NCBI GenBank assembly: GCA_963969495.1
Contig: OZ018324.1
Location: 139,930,355-139,994,354 of the forward strand
Direction of reading: 5' to 3'
Length of the DNA: 64,000 bases
Source: Ceratothoa steindachneri
Lineage: Eukaryota > Arthropoda > Malacostraca > Isopoda > Cymothoidae
Below, in pieces: positions 12,490 through 25,660 of the stretch. A program made the position numbers and the translations under genes. Under the pieces are notes generated by a model, which did not search any database, was not told the DNA's origin, and saw only the letters and a list, made by a program, of their open reading frames with translations. The stretch's first letter is position 1. Each line of letters starts with the position of its first letter.

Positions 12490-15165
12490 GACACAAGGTA
12501 AAGGAGATATTTGACGGCTTGCACAAAGGTTACTTTTAATGGGACAATGATGCAGATGTCGAAGAGATTACTAGCCCCACCCCACGTAAACAAGATATGA
12601 TTTTAATCATTCCGGATTCCTATGTACCACATCTTATCGAAAGATCAGTTAAAGGAAGAACGGTCTGGTCACACTCGAGCCCCAGTATGTACAGAAAAAG
12701 CAAAAGCAAGAAAAGAAGAGAAGTAAGTTAATAAAACTATATGTATGCCTATCAGCGAAAGATGAAAATATTCACGCTCAACATTAACAGTTGAAAAGAA
12801 AAATGAATAACCTACTTAAACATAATAAGAAGAGAAGACCCGGGCATCGCCCTACTTAAAAAACATTGAATTGACACATAAATAAAAACCAGGAATATAC
12901 CAAAATAAAATATCATATAATAACCAGACCAGATACGATGGTGTAATGATCGGAGTATAAACTGTGATCAATTATACTGAAATATAAGATGTCGAAGGAT
13001 CATACCTTGCCCTAAAGATAAGAATGACTACAGGTGATCTTATAGTAGCCCGGGCATACCAGCACCCGATGCCCGCTTAGCCTCCCATCCCTAACTTCTG
13101 TACGGCTTTTCACCGATCAACATCAACCCTATTTTTTGAAAGTTTCAACCCCTCTGAACGGAACAGGAAGAACACTACCACTTCTAAAGCAAGGCAATCT
13201 GATCAACAGTGAAGGACCAGACTTCCTAACATTTCACACCGATCGATATCATTCTTACAAACCTCAATCTCAACCTTAATCTCTATACAGAACCAGGATT
13301 CGCAACACCCTTCAACCCCCTAAGCATAGTCACTTCCACATCCACGTCTCCCAATAAAATCCAGATCACACAGACATCAATTAGCCAAACCAACTGTAAT
13401 AAATATAAAGAACACCTAAACATGATAGAAATCGGATCTCTAGATAATCAAAGAATAAAAGAAATAGAAAAACAACTAATCACTGTAAAGATAAAGGAAG
13501 TCGAATTCTGTGCACTTTAAAAATAGAATATAGAACCACGATGGGACGACGACATCAATGAGAAAATGGAAGCATTCCAGAACCAAGGAAAAGAATTTAT
13601 GGATTTGGCAATAAAAATGAAAGGTATTGCAGACTGATTAATATAAGAAGGCAATTAAAATTCTGATAAAAGAAAAATCAGATCTGGTCTGGAACAGAAT
13701 AATAGAAAAAGAACACTGAATTAGATCCTAGGAAATTCTAGACCCAATGCAGAAATTGCCGAGGATTGCAGCCAAAAGATTTAATAAAATTTAAATTACA
13801 TGTTAAAGAAATGCACCGCAGCGACGAACGGCAAGAATATTTCCAAAAATACTAGAAAATAAATATTTTTAATTTTTCGGTAGGGAAACCTTGAGTACTA
13901 GAGGAAACACGAAAAAGAGATTATACGTACACTGCAAGCACAAAGAAGAGATTATACGTACGCAGCAAGCAAAACGGGAAAACATTGCACCTTATATACT
14001 TACATGGTGACGAGGCGAAACGCAGACCGATAGAATGAATGCCCTTCATAATGAAAAATACTTGGCAGGGGGCAAGTTCTTCAAGCAAAGCGCACCAGTT
14101 ATGAGCGGCATAACTAGGGTACACCTGACTAATACATCGAACAACTTGCATGAATCAATATCGAAGATCTTTATTGCCTGTCTGAACATTGGATACTACA
14201 AAGATGATCATCAAAACACTGCAAGCCGAAGCACCAAATCAAAAGCTACCGTCGCTGCTCTCTAATCTAGTTTTTTGGGAAACTCATCAAAAATATACTA
14301 AATGCAAGTTTAAAAAGATAACTCGAAACAGCAACTTATACGACCCACAAAATCAAAGGTTTAGCTGAGAGCGACGAACTTAAACAGAACTGGCAATTTT
14401 AACAGAAAGAATCGACACAGAAACAGCGCGAGGCAACAAAGTAGACATCTTAATCCACAATGTTACCAATACTTTCGACAAGGTGTGAATACCAAACTCG
14501 AAAGCTAAGATTAACAGCCTAACATAGAAATCAACCTATGTAAAATATTATGCGGCAACCTGGATTGAAGAAAAGCAGAGTACAACTAAGCGGCCAAAAG
14601 GGAAGGCATTTGAACTAGAAGCGGGTTTGCCTCAATGAGGCTTACTACCTCCAACATTGTATACCTAATACACCAGCGACCTGCCTTAACTGAAACAAGA
14701 CAGGGCATGTACATCCAATTAACAGATGACATCACACAGATTATTAACAGTGATAGAAAAAAAAACCCCAGACATAGCCCAACCGACGTCCAGTGAAATC
14801 CAGCCCATTAACGATTATGAGAAACGAAATATTAAAACTAACAAAAACAATTTCAAATTAATTTTCGTGAAACCAAAAAAAAGCTGATTTACAAGAAAAT
14901 GAAGAGGCGTATCCATATACTAAGGAATGGCGAGTCCTCAAACCAAACTATCGATATAGCTCTCATTTAATAAAGAAGGTGTCCAAAGCTAAAACGACCC
15001 TGACAGCACTGCACATTCTAAAACCTTTCAAGTAATAACAAGAGGAAGCAACACATAGCTCTCGTCCACCCCACGATGATTTATCTAATAATCTCCTAAC
15101 ATACATTGTGCATCTCACAAGGTCTGCTGACCAAAAGTCGCGTGCTCTCACTTATACTGATTTAT
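12490..15165 (+). pseudogene. LINE B1: ORF1 end, endonuclease and RT
   Basis: This degenerate non-LTR element belongs to a different family from LINE A. A basic ORF1-like tail (about 12500-12725, ending KSKSKKRREVS) precedes the endonuclease, which starts near 12760 with KIFTLNINS. Later EN blocks are recognisable: TGDLIVARAYQ at about 13028 and SEGPDFLTFHTDRY at about 13210. RT blocks follow: LGKLIKNILNASLKR near 14278, KVDILIHNVTNTFDKV at about 14440, GLPQ-stop-GLLPPTLYT at about 14627 and LTDDITQI with the two catalytic Asp (LTDD 14719-14730). Thumb-like sequence continues to about 15165 (ALVHPTMIYL). Stops and shifts are frequent throughout. The IRDV/LRDV-AFDKVW and ADDITQI style matches a LINE type widespread in arthropods. 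I do not assign a clade name. Confidence 0.7.
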
Positions 15166-15534
15166 GAGCTTAGGACCTTCAAAACTTTCCAAAATGACGG
15201 GAAAAAATGTGGGAAGGACCTTGTCAATGATATCATTCGAACAAAATCTAAATAACATAAGAGCTAAAATTTCGTTAGAATCGGCCAAATAATTACGATA
15301 TTATTACCCAAACTAAATAATTCTCGGGATAATATTGGAAACACCGTGGTAGTTATATCATTCGAAAGAAAATGTAAATTAACATAAGGTTTTCAAATTT
15401 CGTTAGAATTGGCTGAATAGTTCAGTGTTATTACCAAAACAAAAAAGGCTTTACGGGGACCGACCAACCGACATAGTGAGATGTAGAGTCGCCCGCGCCT
15501 AAAAAGGCCCAGTAGGGAAGGCAACACTGATCCA
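15166..15534. mobile_element. Short non-coding insertion in LINE B1
   Basis: The LINE B1 reading stops near 15165 and appears to resume near 15540. The intervening ~370 bases are non-coding and contain an ~84-bp direct repeat (15231-15313 and 15356-15440). Both copies share TATCATTCGA and ATTTCGTTAGAAT. The right end carries GGGGACCGACCAACCGACAT. It looks like a small non-autonomous element. No clear target duplication was found. Confidence 0.4.
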
Positions 15535-15770
15535 CCAGATTCATCTCAAACAAGAGAAGAATCGATTGGCTTAAATCAAAGGAACTCAACCAGAGTACAG
15601 ATTTAAAACCAGTTGAAAAGTTCCTTTACTCGATTGTGTAAAAAACCTATGGAAAAAACTGAACGAGACACTACCATAAGAAGAAATATACCAAATCGCT
15701 ATACCTGATAATAAAAATAGTCAAATCCAATAGAGAGAACGTTTTGGCGGAAGCATAAAAAATACTAAGA
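15535..15770 (+). pseudogene. LINE B1 C-terminal remainder
   Basis: A frame read as LWKKLNETLPYEEIYQIAI (about 15640-15710) has the form of the C-terminal tail of RT polyproteins of the LINE B type. It follows the short insertion and is the plausible continuation of LINE B1. The match is weak because this part of LINEs evolves fast. Confidence 0.35.
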
Positions 15771-15969
15771 AATATTAAATCGTTAGATACGGTGCCAGCA
15801 AAAGAATCTAATCACTATCTATAACACATGTATTTTTTACATATTACAGAAAGCTGTAAATTATGTGTAATTGGAGTAAACTGCGTTTTGTAGAGAAGTC
15901 ACTGGCCTATTTGTTCTGTGTTGCGTCAGTTAGCTGCTAGCAGCTGTCGTAAGTGGGTGTATCGTCAAG

Positions 15970-17010
15970 TTCCAGTGCATACTGTGTGTTCATAAAATAA
16001 CAACTCTTTTACTAAAAGTGCTCTATTTTAGGAAAGCCTATAAGGGTTGCGAAGAAACAACTATTACCTGATAAAATAGGTACTATTGTTGCATTAGATT
16101 AGGCTGAAAAACTACAAAGACAAATTGAAAAACATTTAGAGATATCTCAATTTAGTGTGAATTGATGGGTTTCCCACCATATAAATGACAATGTTTCTGG
16201 TACTCCAGTCCCCAAAATTGGGAGACCTAGAAATACCAATTTACGTACTGATAGATTAATAAAACATAGTGTGATAATGAAACCAACAATAATATCAAAA
16301 AAATTAGGTCTGATAATCATATTTAACTTAAAGATGTATATGAGCGCACAATTCGCCATCGGCTGCAAAAAGAGCTATGGTAGCCATCTCGGCATGCTGT
16401 CATGAAACCTCTCCTGAATGCTGACATGCGCCAGAAAAGAGTTAAGTTTTGTAAAAGGCACTTCAATTTGACTGTTGATCATTGGAAAACAGTTGGCTGT
16501 AGTGATGAAGTCTCTACTTTAACATTCAGAATCTGTTTAAGAATGTTGCACCTTCCTCGTGGCTCAAATAGGCTGGATCCTAAATACACTATTTTGTTAG
16601 GGCGACTTGATTTATTCCTCCTACGAATACAACCATGAATCTTGAATGATATTTAGCATATGCTAAAGGAAAAACCTCCACCGACACTGGCATTTGCATG
16701 AGAAAACAACTTTTATGCATGATGCGGCACCTTATTACAATAAAATTAGTTACTAAATGGCACAGCGATAAGGAAATTGGTGTACTTGATTGGCCTGGTA
16801 ATAGTCAAGCTCTCAATCCGATCGAGAATCTATGGCTTATTATACATAGAAAATAAGGTTGAATGTCACAATACTGGCTCGATCACCAACCTCACAGAAG
16901 CCATCCAAAAGGTCTGGTTCACTGAGATATCACAAGCTATATGCCAAATTTGATCAAAACGATGCTAGAACGTCCTAAAAAGGTCATAAATAAAAATGAA
17001 ATATGATGAA
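15970..17010 (+). pseudogene. Tc1-like transposase relic
   Basis: This is a degraded member of the IS630-Tc1-mariner superfamily. The N-terminal helix-turn-helix part reads AEKLQRQIEKHLEISQFSVN, followed by KIGRPRNTNLRTDRLIKHSV at about 16213. The middle block is KPLLNADMRQKRVKFCKRHF at 16405, and SDEVSTL holds the first catalytic Asp region. MHDAAPYY at about 16718 is the second Asp block. DWPGNSQALNPIENLW at about 16787-16834 is the third; the family's SPDLNPIEN has become SQALNPIEN. Stops occur in every domain. The family moves by cut-and-paste into TA. I did not identify terminal inverted repeats. Confidence 0.75.
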
Positions 17011-18179
17011 ATACTGGTATAATGTAAAATGGTAATTACAAGAGAGAAAGAAAAAAAAACTCCGAATAAAACAACCAAAATTGACAACTTATCCAGAAAA
17101 CGCAAATAGACAACTAAAGTAGAAAACCCGAAATAAATAACATTGAAACCACAAATAATAAAATAATAAAAAACTGAAGAAAGAAAAAGTGAAAATAAAA
17201 ATGAATTCAAATCATACAAAACAATAAGTAAAATTAATAAAAAAAGCAGAAAACCAATAAATTGAACAACACATGATGCAAACGCTATCATGAGCAAACG
17301 ATAACAAAAGCTCGAATGCTATAAATAACACAATAGACACCGAAGAAAGTAAAATATAAAAAATAAAACCGAAAGCGTTTTAGTTTTGATATTAAAATCC
17401 TTTTCTATATCACCCCCATAATCAACCCTATTTGCATCTATATGATCAACATTACGTAGCACACAATATTTTCTAATTCTCTCACACATTCACCTCTTTT
17501 ACTCTCCTTATGAACTTATAAATCAGTAAAAACCACGATGTCTAATTATCCCCCTTCTACCGGCTTCTGCCGTGTTTATTCTAACAGACTAAATTCAGTC
17601 ATACTCATACAAGTAGTTAGCATCAGGGAGCCAGCGGCAATTTCTTGAAAAACCAAGTTTATCTGTTAAAAAACTAAGGATGTTACAGGAAAAATCAATT
17701 ATCTCTAGAGATTAATAGATAATGAAATAATTTTAGCCCTATCTCATACTAAATATTAAATGCTAATACAAACAAGTTGAATTTTAGGTATATATTCATT
17801 TCTACGTTATGTGTTTTTTGTATCAGCCGTCCAGAATATCGTTTATAAGATCCATCAACTTTGATGTCTCTTATAAATTCCTTCTTAGGTTGCCAAGTTA
17901 TGCAAGAGTTGTTGAATTTCCTAACGTCTTGCTTAGCTAAAATTCTGTCCCTTGTGGGAGTGGCTATAAAATTGTAATCTGAGCTTCGGTTTTACTCTAT
18001 TAACTTGAGATAAAATCCTCCCAAAATATGCAGAAGTGTGTGGAAATATACTAAAGGTTTTCATGAAATCGGATAAATTTTAATGTTTGGGTTGATTTAG
18101 GACATCCTTGATGTCACAAAATTTATGCCTGCACTCTGGAATTTTCAAATTATCGTCCATATTGTGCAGTAATTTCGTC
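17011..18179. other. No recognisable gene; A-rich low-complexity stretch
   Basis: 17010-17400 is strongly A-rich, so its long minus-strand open frame is a composition artefact (F/L/I/Y runs). 17400-18179 may hold the decayed downstream part of the minus-strand remnant at 18182-18690, but I see no motif. Confidence 0.4.
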
Positions 18180-18181
18180 AT

Positions 18182-18690
18182 TCAGAAAGTTATATATTTG
18201 TCATCGAGAGTATTTAGTTTGTTTTCAGGTAAAAAGTTTTGAATCGAGGCACGGAATTTGTGATAGACATCGGTGAATTGTGATAGAGTGAGATTTTTGG
18301 CCTTCAAGCCTTTAGCCTTACAATTAATTATTTCCATCGAAAAAAATGGCTGATTAATTTGCAAACAAACATAGGCTAAAATTTACGCTGTCTTTCTTTT
18401 AATCTGAGAGCACAATTGTGATAAAAAAGAGATTTTTGTTCAAAAAGATACATCGGTTTACCATCTTCAATCACGCTGTGCAACTTATTGTAGCTTGCAT
18501 TCATATCAAATAATATTTTTTCCTTCGAACCACTCATCTTTAACACAAAACTCAAAGTATTTTTATCTTCAGCTGACACTAATGAGTGCAATTTAGGCAA
18601 CCTAAAATGTTCAGACTGGAATTCCAAATGGAGAGCATTCAATTTTCTCCCGCATGTTGAGAGAAACAGAGCATATACTTTCTTCCACAA
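18182..18690 (-). pseudogene. Unassigned transposase-like remnant
   Basis: Two adjacent minus-strand open stretches (18376-18690 and 18182-18364) read as one broken protein. The first contains FLSTCGRKLNALHLEFQSEH followed by LPKLHSLVSAEDKNTL. An FL...(L/N)..FQSE...L..L pattern recalls the C-terminal helical region of hAT-like or ZMYM-type transposase relatives. The rest (NCALRLKERQRKF; TDVYHKFRASIQNFLPENK) has no motif I can name. It could equally be a scrap of a host gene. No catalytic residues are visible. Confidence 0.3.
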
Positions 18691-20284
18691 TTGACCAGCG
18701 TCTCATGTATTTTATTCGATTAATCACTTTATTACTTTTTATTTATGACTAAAAACAAAAGACGAGAGCACCCCATTTTTTTCAAAATTCTGGAAATGAA
18801 AATTTCTCTGAAAGATTTGTTATTCGGTAATTTACAGCATGAACGACATCATAAATAATGCTAAAAGTGACTTTGACGTTTACTGTTGCAGGAGAAATAA
18901 GACGAAACATCTTTCAGAAAAAAATTTAGGTATAAAGGTAACACTGACAAAGCGTTGCTTACGCATAGCCTAAATGAATGCTATACGAATCGAATCACGA
19001 ACACTGATACCAAAACATCTTCTTGAAACCTTTGAAATCAGTTTTTTTTATATACAAAGCATCGTAGAATAAATGCCACTTTCATAACCACTAGTTTGAC
19101 TCAGTTTAATATTTTACTTCAAAGAGATATTGAAAGGAATTAAACAGTCCATCTGCACGCCAGTTTACTATCATAACTGTATCGCGAAGAGTAACGGATA
19201 TATGTAACTTTTTCAAATCAAAGAACCAAAAAGAAACATCAGTGCTTTCTTCAATTATAATAGAAATTTTTTGGTTTCTGCATATCTAATTTACTTCCAA
19301 TGCCATCTTGGATGATATATGAAAATTTATTTTTTGTAATTAAACATTTTAGTAATAGTAACTTTCTGGAAAAGGCTTTTTCCAAAGCTCAAACAAGAGA
19401 ATAACATCGACAAATGTGATGCGGTGATAAGAAAACTCCTGTAAATAAAGCTTTATCATTGAAAAATTATTCCGATTCCGAAGTTTTCTTATTGTAAGAA
19501 AATGATTGAAGTTGACTTTTGATCTAGCTCCTTTAATTAATCAAATAAAATACATATGAGGCAAAAATAGCATGACTCGATTGAATCAATGCTATCAATT
19601 TCTTTCAAAAATGATTAACATTTTAGGCTTTTAAGGGGCCAGTCTATAAAAACGACAGGGTTTCATTGATTTTAAGGAAAAAAAGCATATAAGCCAAACA
19701 AAAGGTAAAATAACACACAATATATTAGGTTAAAAACCAAGCGCTGGCATCCCTGGTAAGTAGACAACAGAGTCAATATTTGCTGTGCCAATTTCACGCA
19801 GACATTCATACAGAAATGGTAACCAACCATTAACATTGGTCACCACTAGGAATAAAGGTTTTTACATAACGAACAATTCTAAAACTATTTAGCGTTTCAA
19901 AGGAATTTATGATGTTTTGTTATTTGTAGGACACATAATTTATTAATTTTAATCACACATCAGAGTAATTTTATACAATCCTTAGTCTCTATTTTTCCTC
20001 TTCTTAATATATTCTTGAAAATATTCTTGCCGTTTCTCGTGTATTATCCATAGATTTTATTAGAAAATATAAAAGAATGATTTCAGAAATAGGGTTTGTC
20101 TTTACTTTCGTTGAGTATCCTAAATTTTTTTTAACATATATTTCAAAGCGAATATATTTGAAGAATTATCCAACGATTTTAGTAATCATACTTCTGAAGG
20201 AATTTCAAATATCTGATTTAATTTCGTCTGCGTAGAAAAGCTAACATCTCACCAGTATTTTAGTGTCTTTAGAGAGAAAAAAGC
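18691..20284. other. AT-rich stretch without recognisable features
   Basis: I see no ORF above background, RNA gene, clear repeat array or element motif here. Confidence 0.4.
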
Positions 20285-21127
20285 GTCCTTTTAATTTTCC
20301 TTCTCATACGAAGAAATGAAGAAAAGTGTTTTATTATTTTTTAATATAACTATCCTCGACTTCAATGCACTTGCGCCACTTATCCCTGAGGCTTCGAATT
20401 CTCGAAAACAAGAAATCTCCCGACTGCTGTTCAATCCACTCCTGGAGGGTGAGCTGGACATCTTGATCGTCCCCAAACTGGCGTCCATGGGGTGCAGCCT
20501 TGAGCTGCACTCGCGCAGGGCAGCTTGTGCAATTTTGGCCTTGAGGACTTTGACGACGTTGAAGTCGATCATGGGGGGCGTAATGTTTCTAGGGACCCAA
20601 CGGGCAGAGACCTTGGTCATGGCCAAATTGTCGTGGATGATGGTGAAAACACTTCCATGTAATATTCCAAGTTCTTGTTCGATTTCTTCGATCTTCACCA
20701 GTCGATTTTCGAGGATAATCTTCTCCACACGGGCCACATTGTTCTCGTTGGTCAAGTCTAACGGGCATCCTGGACGGTGGTCATCTTCAAGGGACAACGG
20801 ACCATGGCTGATCTCCCTATTCCAGTGAGCAATAGTTGCATAGGAAGGGGCGGTGTCAGTGTACACTGCAACCATGCATTCATAGATCTCTTTTGCATTT
20901 TTGCCTTTCTTGGTCAAAAATTTGATCACCTCGTGGTTCTCAACCTTCTCCATTGTTGAAAAATTTGTGACTGCTGATCTGCAATCAGTTACTGATTCTT
21001 AACTAGGCGAGGCAGGAGCGTGCCGCTGCAGGTCTTGATTTGTCATAATTTGTCCTAACACTCCCACAAACAGCCCTTCTCTTTCATGTTTTGCCCTACC
21101 GATTCAAAAAACTTATTGACCGCCCCT
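20285..21127 (-). mobile_element. Mariner copy 1, internally deleted
   Basis: This is a minus-strand SETMAR/mariner-type element. The right terminal inverted repeat is CCGATTCAAAAAACTTATTG followed by ACCGCCCCT (21099-21127), matching the right TIR of copy 2. The left TIR is not clearly preserved. The core of the transposase, including the first catalytic Asp region, is missing, so the copy cannot act alone. Confidence 0.75.
20291..20953 (-). pseudogene. Mariner transposase with deleted catalytic core
   Basis: The frame starts MEKVENHEVIKFLTKKGKNA. It carries the N-terminal DNA-binding region of mariner transposases: YTDTAPSYATIAHWNREISH, then DHRPGCPLDLTNENNVARVE and ARWVPRN. After MIDFNVVKVLKAKIAQAALREC the family's catalytic centre is absent, because sequence corresponding to the early catalytic domain has been cut out. 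A second deletion just after LREC removes the NHPPYSPDLAPSDY block that copy 2 still has. The tail is also out of frame. The length is 220 residues, against about 340-350 for a complete transposase. The start is the ATG at 20951-20953. The open frame is long, so the deletions are older or more damaging than point decay. Confidence 0.85.
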
Positions 21128-21636
21128 CGTAGCTTAATGAAATTTATGGGAGGATACTTTTTAGTTTCCTTACTCTTTAGTGATGATATATACAACTGCT
21201 TCATGCTGCCATGTAATATAAACCTTATTGGTTAAATGTTTTGTTCTAAGTATTGCTTCCTTCATTGATTTCCCTTAACAAAAGAAACAGAACTTATGTA
21301 TATATATTTCCTTCTGTAACAGAACAATGCACATAAATTAAAGTCTCGGCAAAGCTCGCTATAATAAATAATCATTAATTATCTCTGTAAAAAATAACCC
21401 AAAATCATATAAGTTTTTTAAGATGTGGTGATTTATAAAAAGCTACACAATTATTTTTCTCCTTGTAAAAGAATCTTACATTCCTTATACAGGAGGTGTT
21501 AAAAAAGTTTATTTAATCGTATTAATGAACCCAAAGCTAAACTGCCCTAGCGAACAATCAATATAACCATGGTTAACTAGGTTTTTATCCTTGTAAACCT
21601 AAGAATAAAAGTTTTTCTTCAAATGACACTTATATA

Positions 21637-21830
<194 letters not shown>

Positions 21831-22499
21831 CAGCTACTAAAACATTTCGTCCTTATAAACTAGATCTTAAAACCACTAGATTCATTGAATAATCCTAGCC
21901 CTCTATATATCGTTTAGACCAGATTTATCTCTGGATTTATATCTGAGAAAAAAACACCCAACGTATCTTTAAACTATTCTGTGGATACAGAGCTTGATTT
22001 TCAGTCATTTGAGGAACAGTTAAAACTGTATGTAGCGATATGGATTGGACTTGGTCTCCAATTTCACATAAATGAATCGAGAGGACACTTTTATTCCCCC
22101 CCCCTTAAAAAAAAAAATACGTCACTTTGATGGTTCTTGATCCCAATTTTCCCCCCAAAGTAGTGAAGTTACCTCTTACGTGGAGCTGGAGTTTCGGTGC
22201 TTTTTACGAAGAGGCTGCACTTTTTGTGTGGCCTCTATTTGGTTTGGTCTTCAATGTTACTACTTTTATGCGTAAAATCCTTTTCTAATAATTATTACTT
22301 CTCTTAAAATGGCCGGACTCTATATTTATATCTACGTAGGTACTCTTACTTTGGGTCTTGGGGCCCAAAGTAGTTTGAAGATGGATAGTGAAAGGGGAAA
22401 TAGTTGTGAGTCCAGTGGGGATGATTTATTATTAACTTTGCGGGATCCTTTTAAACAAATCTTTCAGAGTGCAAGTTGGTCAAAGATTAAAAGGTAGCT

Positions 22500-23520
22500 G
22501 GTACGCGCTGGGGTTGCAAAAGAATGAAAATGACTAAAATATATCTTTACTAACAACAAAATGATATATATATTTACTTAAAAATTAGGTTTAAAGGGAA
22601 TGGTCACCCAGACGGGCTTAAATATCCACACGCAATCAGCTAGGTTAATTGAGGGATTAGAGAGGCCAGATTCAGTTTGGTTATTCAAAGGGGGATTTTA
22701 AACTGGGGTCTTAACAAAAATAATGGAGAAGTTGGTTAAGCCAGATTCAAGATCAATCTGCAGGAGGCAACGGTTACGATTACCTTATGAGCTCTTTGCC
22801 GAAAAGATGCCAGTTGAATTGCGGTGAATGCAATGGAAGAAGACGGTTTACCTCTTGCTTTAGACAAGGGAGCACTTGTTGTTTTCGGATTTGGGAATCC
22901 TTGTCACTCCTTGCCAATTGACTAGGGCAGAGTTCACGGATTAATTTAGCCTTTAACTTGAATCGAAATCCTCGCTAGGGGGTGGCGTCCTTCAGCTCGT
23001 TCGTCGGAGTAGGTGGAAGTCTAACAGTGCTGCTCACTAAACTGAGCCGAAGCGTTATATAGGCGCCTGATGAGGTGGCTCCCAACGCGCACGCGAATTT
23101 GGGGAAAAGTCGGCGACTCGTTCGGGAGAAGAGGCAATCGCGATAACGTTCCTTGGAATTTCCAAGGGTTTGCAATCTTCGAGCGGAAAGCCGGAATGCT
23201 AGCGGATAGGTGGCCTTGTGGAGGGGGGGGGGGATGACATCGGTCCTTCGACAAATAAAGCTGACAGGTGTGATTTCGGCGTTGGCCGCCTACTTGCCCA
23301 AGTTCAGCCATGCTTTGCCAGCTCCATGCAGTGAACTCAGAATCCACGTGGGTACAGAATGGCATGTGGCCACCATTTCACCTCATTCTGCTACATTATT
23401 CCTTAGATTTCTTTCATTTTTTCTCAGTGCTACTTCCACTCACACGAAAACAAATTTATTGGATAATTGATAAATTTACAGCTAGCCTTAATTAGTAGCC
23501 TACTAGTGTAGGTCACCACT
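22500..23520. other. GC-richer LTR-like block
   Basis: The block is GC-richer than its flanks, non-coding, and contains a run of about 11 G near 23222. On the minus strand a TATATAA (23055-23061) is followed by a TCAGTT at 23040-23045, but the ~18-base spacing is shorter than a normal TATA-to-initiator distance. By analogy with the proven solo LTR at 37843-39153 it may be an LTR. I did not find its ends. Confidence 0.3.
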
Positions 23521-24599
23521 AAACCAAGTAAGGACATCATATTTAAATGTCCATAGAAAACCTAATTCTTATATACGAAACAAAAAATATCTTAGAATAT
23601 AAAAAAGTTCTAACATGCGGTTTACCGACATGTTTAATGTTCTAATATGAACCACCATCTAGTGACTAATATCCAGGGTATAGTTGTAGAAAACAATATT
23701 TACCTATTATTTAGATTATTTTTAAAAAGTTCTCAAAAAAAGCCACAAAAAAGGAGAAAAGCAAAAATCACTCCAAGGAACATGACGAACAAATAAGCTA
23801 CATAAAAGTATGTTCCAGCGTCTGAGTAAGGCCTACACTCCCCAGTAACCGATTATGCCTCCAACATCAAATCACTATTTACAACACACATTAATTAATT
23901 TGGAGTTCGATGCTCACGATCTTACTACGAGTACGTTGGACAACTAGTAAATAATCTGCTCCTCTATGTACTAGGACAGGTAGCGTGCTCGAAGATCCTC
24001 CGGGCACATTGAAGCACTCTAACAGCATTCCACCAAGAGAATCTTAGGAGTTTCTGAATGTTGGTTAGTTTTGAAGGTTAACGGGTTATTTAAATGGTGG
24101 TTACTTAATATAAAAATATCGTTACTTATCCTCACCTAAAGCATTAATGTTTTTTAAAATGGTGGAGGTGAGTTCGGCTGCATATTAGTATAATTAAAAC
24201 ATGGTGGGGAAATGCCTTTTTCGGTAGACGAAATTTAAAACGTCACATAAATGTCGAATTTATTTGCGTTTATTTCCAGCACAAACAAAATTTTACTTAA
24301 ACTGTTTATGGTATGATACTTCCATTATGTTGTATAAACGCAGTACACAAATAAATATACATAAAATAGTGAAAAATATTCCATTGAATTTTGATGCGGT
24401 GTTGGGTGTTTGAAAAACTTTTGCGTGCTAGGGTTTCAACTATAATAGTAATATAAGAAATTCTGTGTGGTTCTTGTTTAAAGGCTTCCATTTTAAAGAA
24501 AAATTCTTGAACTGAAGAATATTCTGCTTTTTATTATAATTTTTGCTGAATTCTGGTAATTTAGATTTCGAGGTACAAACACTCTATACTATTCACTAG
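23521..24599. other. AT-rich stretch without recognisable features
   Basis: No supportable gene, RNA or repeat. The short minus-strand frame at 24306-24491 has no recognisable motif. Confidence 0.35.
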
Positions 24600-25660
24600 T
24601 CGAATATTATGTGGGGGGTTAACTTAATCACATACTGCAACGCAAAGCATTGAAGGACTGTTCGTAGGGATTAACGACAGACTAGGAGGTAACAATAGAG
24701 GAGTTGGGGTTCGAATCATTAATAATCAAACATAGTGAATAAATGGTTGGAGAGATTTATTTGAATGGGCCGAGAGTATCGTTGAGAATAAGTTAAAGAT
24801 GAAACTAAAAAAATATAATTTTATTTACAAAGATCCAAATAAGAAAAATAATAGGCAAAGGGAAATTACTTAAATTGAAAAAGTCTCTTTATAATTATCA
24901 TGAGAAAGGAATCTTAAAAAAATTAATTAATTAATGTTGCTAGACTCACAGCAAAAGGGGGAACTTGACAATACTAATAATGCAGGGGTTTCAGTCTTAC
25001 GGGTCGATGACTTCGAGGAATGTCCTTCTTACGATGAGACGAGTGGGGAACGATCCGAGTGAGGCAGGTGGGGCACAATCAGAAACAACCTTCCAGTGAA
25101 CATAGCCAAACTTCAAAGATGACGTTCGACGGGATTGTGGGAATTCTCGTAATTCCACGGAAAGAGGAATTTCCTTTTCCTCAAAGGTAATCGATGGAGA
25201 TTTTCTTCTGTTCGATTAAACGAAGGGAGAATGTGACTTAGGTAGAATCACTTATGAAGAAGTCTGCTCTCTGACGAACGCTCACCAGACGAGACGATAA
25301 GGATGGCCTTGCGGTGCCGGCTTGACTCGTCGAACTACAGAATAGCACGAGTATTTGTATGCCCGATTCTGAGGGTGAAGGGGGAGTTTGGAGAAAGAAG
25401 TAACAAGCTCCAGACATCTTAATCCGAAGGCGCAGTCGATTCATAATTAGTAGCAAGGGCGAGACAGAGCGGCTCTTTCACACCTTGTTATCGAGGGGGA
25501 AAAGGCGGCTTGGGACGAGTTCACAGGATTGGGGATTATTTTCCCAACATGCGAGGGAGTCGAAATTCAAGAATGTTCGAACAGGAAATGACGTCCTCCA
25601 TAGCGGGATACTAATATCACATGATCTCCGATAAAGTGTGTGTGGGGGGGAGGGGCAGAG
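24600..25660. other. GC-richer LTR-like block
   Basis: Another GC-rich, non-coding island in AT-rich DNA, with a G-rich run near 25641. Its layout (A/T-rich AATAAA-like left part, GC-rich right part) parallels the proven solo LTR. Ends and target duplication were not found. Confidence 0.3.

Noticed and set aside
16965..17297. 110-residue minus-strand frame rich in F, L, I and V (apparent membrane protein)
   Set aside because: It is the complement of an A-rich low-complexity stretch. The apparent membrane segments follow from poly-A/T composition.
20316..20828. 170-residue plus-strand frame
   Set aside because: Antisense shadow of the mariner transposase on the other strand.
23021..23365. 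114-residue minus-strand frame
   Set aside because: It lies in a GC-rich non-coding LTR-like block, and GC-rich DNA lengthens chance frames.
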